DNA from: Propionicimonas sp.
GTDB lineage: Bacteria > Actinomycetota > Actinomycetes > Propionibacteriales > Propionibacteriaceae
Length of the DNA: 7,476 bases
Assembly: GCA_031119515.1 (NCBI GenBank)
Contig: JAVHXR010000128.1
Coordinates: 1 to 7,476, forward strand
Reading direction: 5' to 3'
The position numbers and the translations under genes were made by a program. This document shows positions 6,097 to 7,476 of the stretch, in pieces. The notes under the pieces were generated by a model. The model was not told the origin of the DNA, did no database searches, and saw only the letters and a list, made by a program, of their open reading frames with translations. Numbering within the stretch: position 1 is the first letter of the stretch; each line of letters begins with the position of its first letter.

Positions 6097-7476
6097 CGAC
6101 CGACCGCCGCCGCGGGCTGGGCGGGGTGCTCTACGGCGCCGACTACAACCCCGAACAGTGGCCGGAGGAGGTGTGGGACACCGACGTCCGGCTGATGCGG
6201 GAGGCCGGCGTCACCACCGTCAGCCTGGCGATCTTCGCCTGGTCCAGGATCCAGCCGGCCGAGGGCGAGTGGGACTTCGACTGGCTCGACACCGTGATCG
6301 GGAAGCTGCACGCGGGCGGGATCGGGGTCAACCTGGCGACCGCGACCGCGTCGCCGCCGCCGTGGCTCAGCGCCAACCACCCCGACGTCCTGGCCCAGGA
6401 CGAGAACGGCGCCAGCTACTGGCCGGGCAGCCGCCAGCACCACGCCCCGTCCTCTTCTACCTATCGCCACTACGCCGCGGAGCTCGTCCGACAACTCGCC
6501 CGCCGCTACGCCGCCCACCCCGCGGTGGTGATGTGGCACGTCAACAACGAACTCGGCTGCCACCTGCCGATGGACTTCTCCGACAACGCCAGGGACGCCT
6601 TCCGGGCCTGGCTGCGGCAGCGGTACGGCAGCGTGGAGGCGCTCAACGACGCGTGGGGGACGAGCTTCTGGTCGCAACGCTACGGCTCCTTCGACGAGGT
6701 GTTCCCGCCTCGCAAGGCGCCCTACAGCCCCAATCCGTCCGGCCTCCTCGACTTCCACCGGTTCAGCTCCGACATGCTGCTGGAGTGCTTCCTGCTGGAG
6801 AAGCGGATCCTGCGCGAGGAGGGTGCCACCCAGCCGGTCACCACCAACCTGATGGGCCCGTTCCGGCCGGCGAACTACTTCACCTGGGCCGAGCACCTCG
6901 ACGTGGTGGCGGACGACCACTACCCGGACCCCACCAATCCGCACCTGGTGGCCGACGCCGCGCTGCACCGCGACCTGATGCGCTGCCTCAAGCCCGGCCG
7001 GCCCTGGATCCTGATGGAGCAGGCCACCAACCAGGTGAACTGGCGGACCTCGAACCCCGCCAAACTGCCCGGCCGGCTCGCCGCCGAGACCGCCCAGAGC
7101 CTGGGCCGGGGCGCGGACGGGATCATGTTCTTCCAGTGGCGCCAGTCCACCTCAGGCGCGGAGAAGTTCCACTCCGCGATGCTGCCGCACGCAGGCACGG
7201 GGACCCGGACCTGGCGGGAGGCGAGCGCGCTCGGCGCCGAGATCGGCGGGCTCCCGGCCCTGCCGCCGCCGGGCCGCGACGCGACGGTGGCCCTGGTCTT
7301 CGACTGGGAGAACTGGTGGGCGGTCGAGGGCAGCGACCACCCCGTCGTGCTGGACTACCTGGCGCTCGTCCGTCGCTGGTACCGCGCCCTGCACGCCCGC
7401 CACGTGATGGTGGACCTGGTGCCGCCGGAGCGGGTGGACGCGGGGTACGCCCTGGCCATCGCACCGCAGCTCTACC
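6093..7476 (+). CDS. GH42 beta-galactosidase (partial, C-terminus off window)
   Basis: 461 residues lie in the window, from ATG 6093; family members usually have about 650-700. GADYNPEQWPEEVW near the N-terminus, FAWSRIQPAEGEWDFDWLD, and TATASPPPWL are GH42 signatures. The acid/base is Glu153 in WHVNNELG and the nucleophile is Glu309 in ILMEQATNQVNW, so both catalytic residues are present. The TIM barrel runs to about residue 385, and a second domain starts near 394 (ATVALVFDWENWW), the trimerisation domain of the family. The enzyme hydrolyses beta-D-galactosides; with no signal peptide it probably acts in the cytoplasm on imported oligosaccharides. The Cys usual in the HYCPNS-type motif is absent (HHAPSS, Ala118), so the structural zinc site of some GH42 enzymes is probably missing. 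The four-base overlap with the upstream membrane gene couples their translation. Confidence 0.95.
   Translation, partial: MTTDRRRGLGGVLYGADYNPEQWPEEVWDTDVRLMREAGVTTVSLAIFAWSRIQPAEGEWDFDWLDTVIGKLHAGGIGVNLATATASPPPWLSANHPDVLAQDENGASYWPGSRQHHAPSSSTYRHYAAELVRQLARRYAAHPAVVMWHVNNELGCHLPMDFSDNARDAFRAWLRQRYGSVEALNDAWGTSFWSQRYGSFDEVFPPRKAPYSPNPSGLLDFHRFSSDMLLECFLLEKRILREEGATQPVTTNLMGPFRPANYFTWAEHLDVVADDHYPDPTNPHLVADAALHRDLMRCLKPGRPWILMEQATNQVNWRTSNPAKLPGRLAAETAQSLGRGADGIMFFQWRQSTSGAEKFHSAMLPHAGTGTRTWREASALGAEIGGLPALPPPGRDATVALVFDWENWWAVEGSDHPVVLDYLALVRRWYRALHARHVMVDLVPPERVDAGYALAIAPQLY

Noticed and set aside
5985..6120. Short duplicated sequence CGCCGCCGCGGGCTGG at 5985 and 6105
   Set aside because: Both copies are in coding sequence in GC-rich context and encode unrelated peptides in different frames; likely chance.
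5652..6968. Minus-strand open frame across the YesL-like and GH42 genes
   Set aside because: It spans the junction of two well-supported plus-strand genes and has a biased Val/Gly/Arg composition with no domain.

Overview
The window is very GC-rich, its codons mostly end in G or C, and its gene content resembles a soil-type high-GC actinomycete. This genus-level reading is inference from composition and protein families only. Seven features dominate: six protein-coding genes (two running off the ends) and a conspicuous pair of intergenic repeats.

Layout, left to right. Bases 1-935 (minus) hold the N-terminal part of a multi-pass membrane protein that ends in a spermidine-synthase-like SAM-binding fold. 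Bases 936-1142 are a divergent intergenic region with possible hairpins. Bases 1143-3023 (plus) encode a GH35 beta-galactosidase-like protein whose catalytic motifs are eroded. Bases 3108-3932 (minus) encode an orphan AbiEi-type winged-helix plus DUF559 nuclease-fold protein. Two roughly 80-bp direct repeats, 3031-3109 and 4035-4113, bracket it, and a perfect inverted pair of actinobacterial DnaA-box-like sequences lies at 3970-4024 upstream of it. Bases 4196-5290 (plus) encode a Gfo/Idh/MocA NAD(P)-dependent oxidoreductase. Bases 5416-6096 and 6093-7476 (plus) encode a DUF624/YesL-like membrane protein and a GH42 beta-galactosidase, translationally coupled by an ATGA overlap. The GH42 gene continues past the window.

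How it fits together. GH35-like protein, Gfo/Idh oxidoreductase, YesL-like protein and GH42 enzyme form a carbohydrate-use neighbourhood, probably for beta-galactosides or related plant or microbial glycans. Two LacI-family-type operators sharing AGCGCTTTCC precede the Gfo/Idh gene (4149-4164) and the YesL-GH42 operon (5338-5353). Both sit at promoter-like sequences, so the two units are probably co-repressed by a regulator not seen in the window. The DUF559 gene does not fit the sugar theme and looks like an insertion, or at least a separately evolving cassette.

The most unusual material is the repeat pair with partly compensatory stem changes, the DnaA-box-like inverted repeat beside it, and the GH35 homologue that has lost its acid/base motif.
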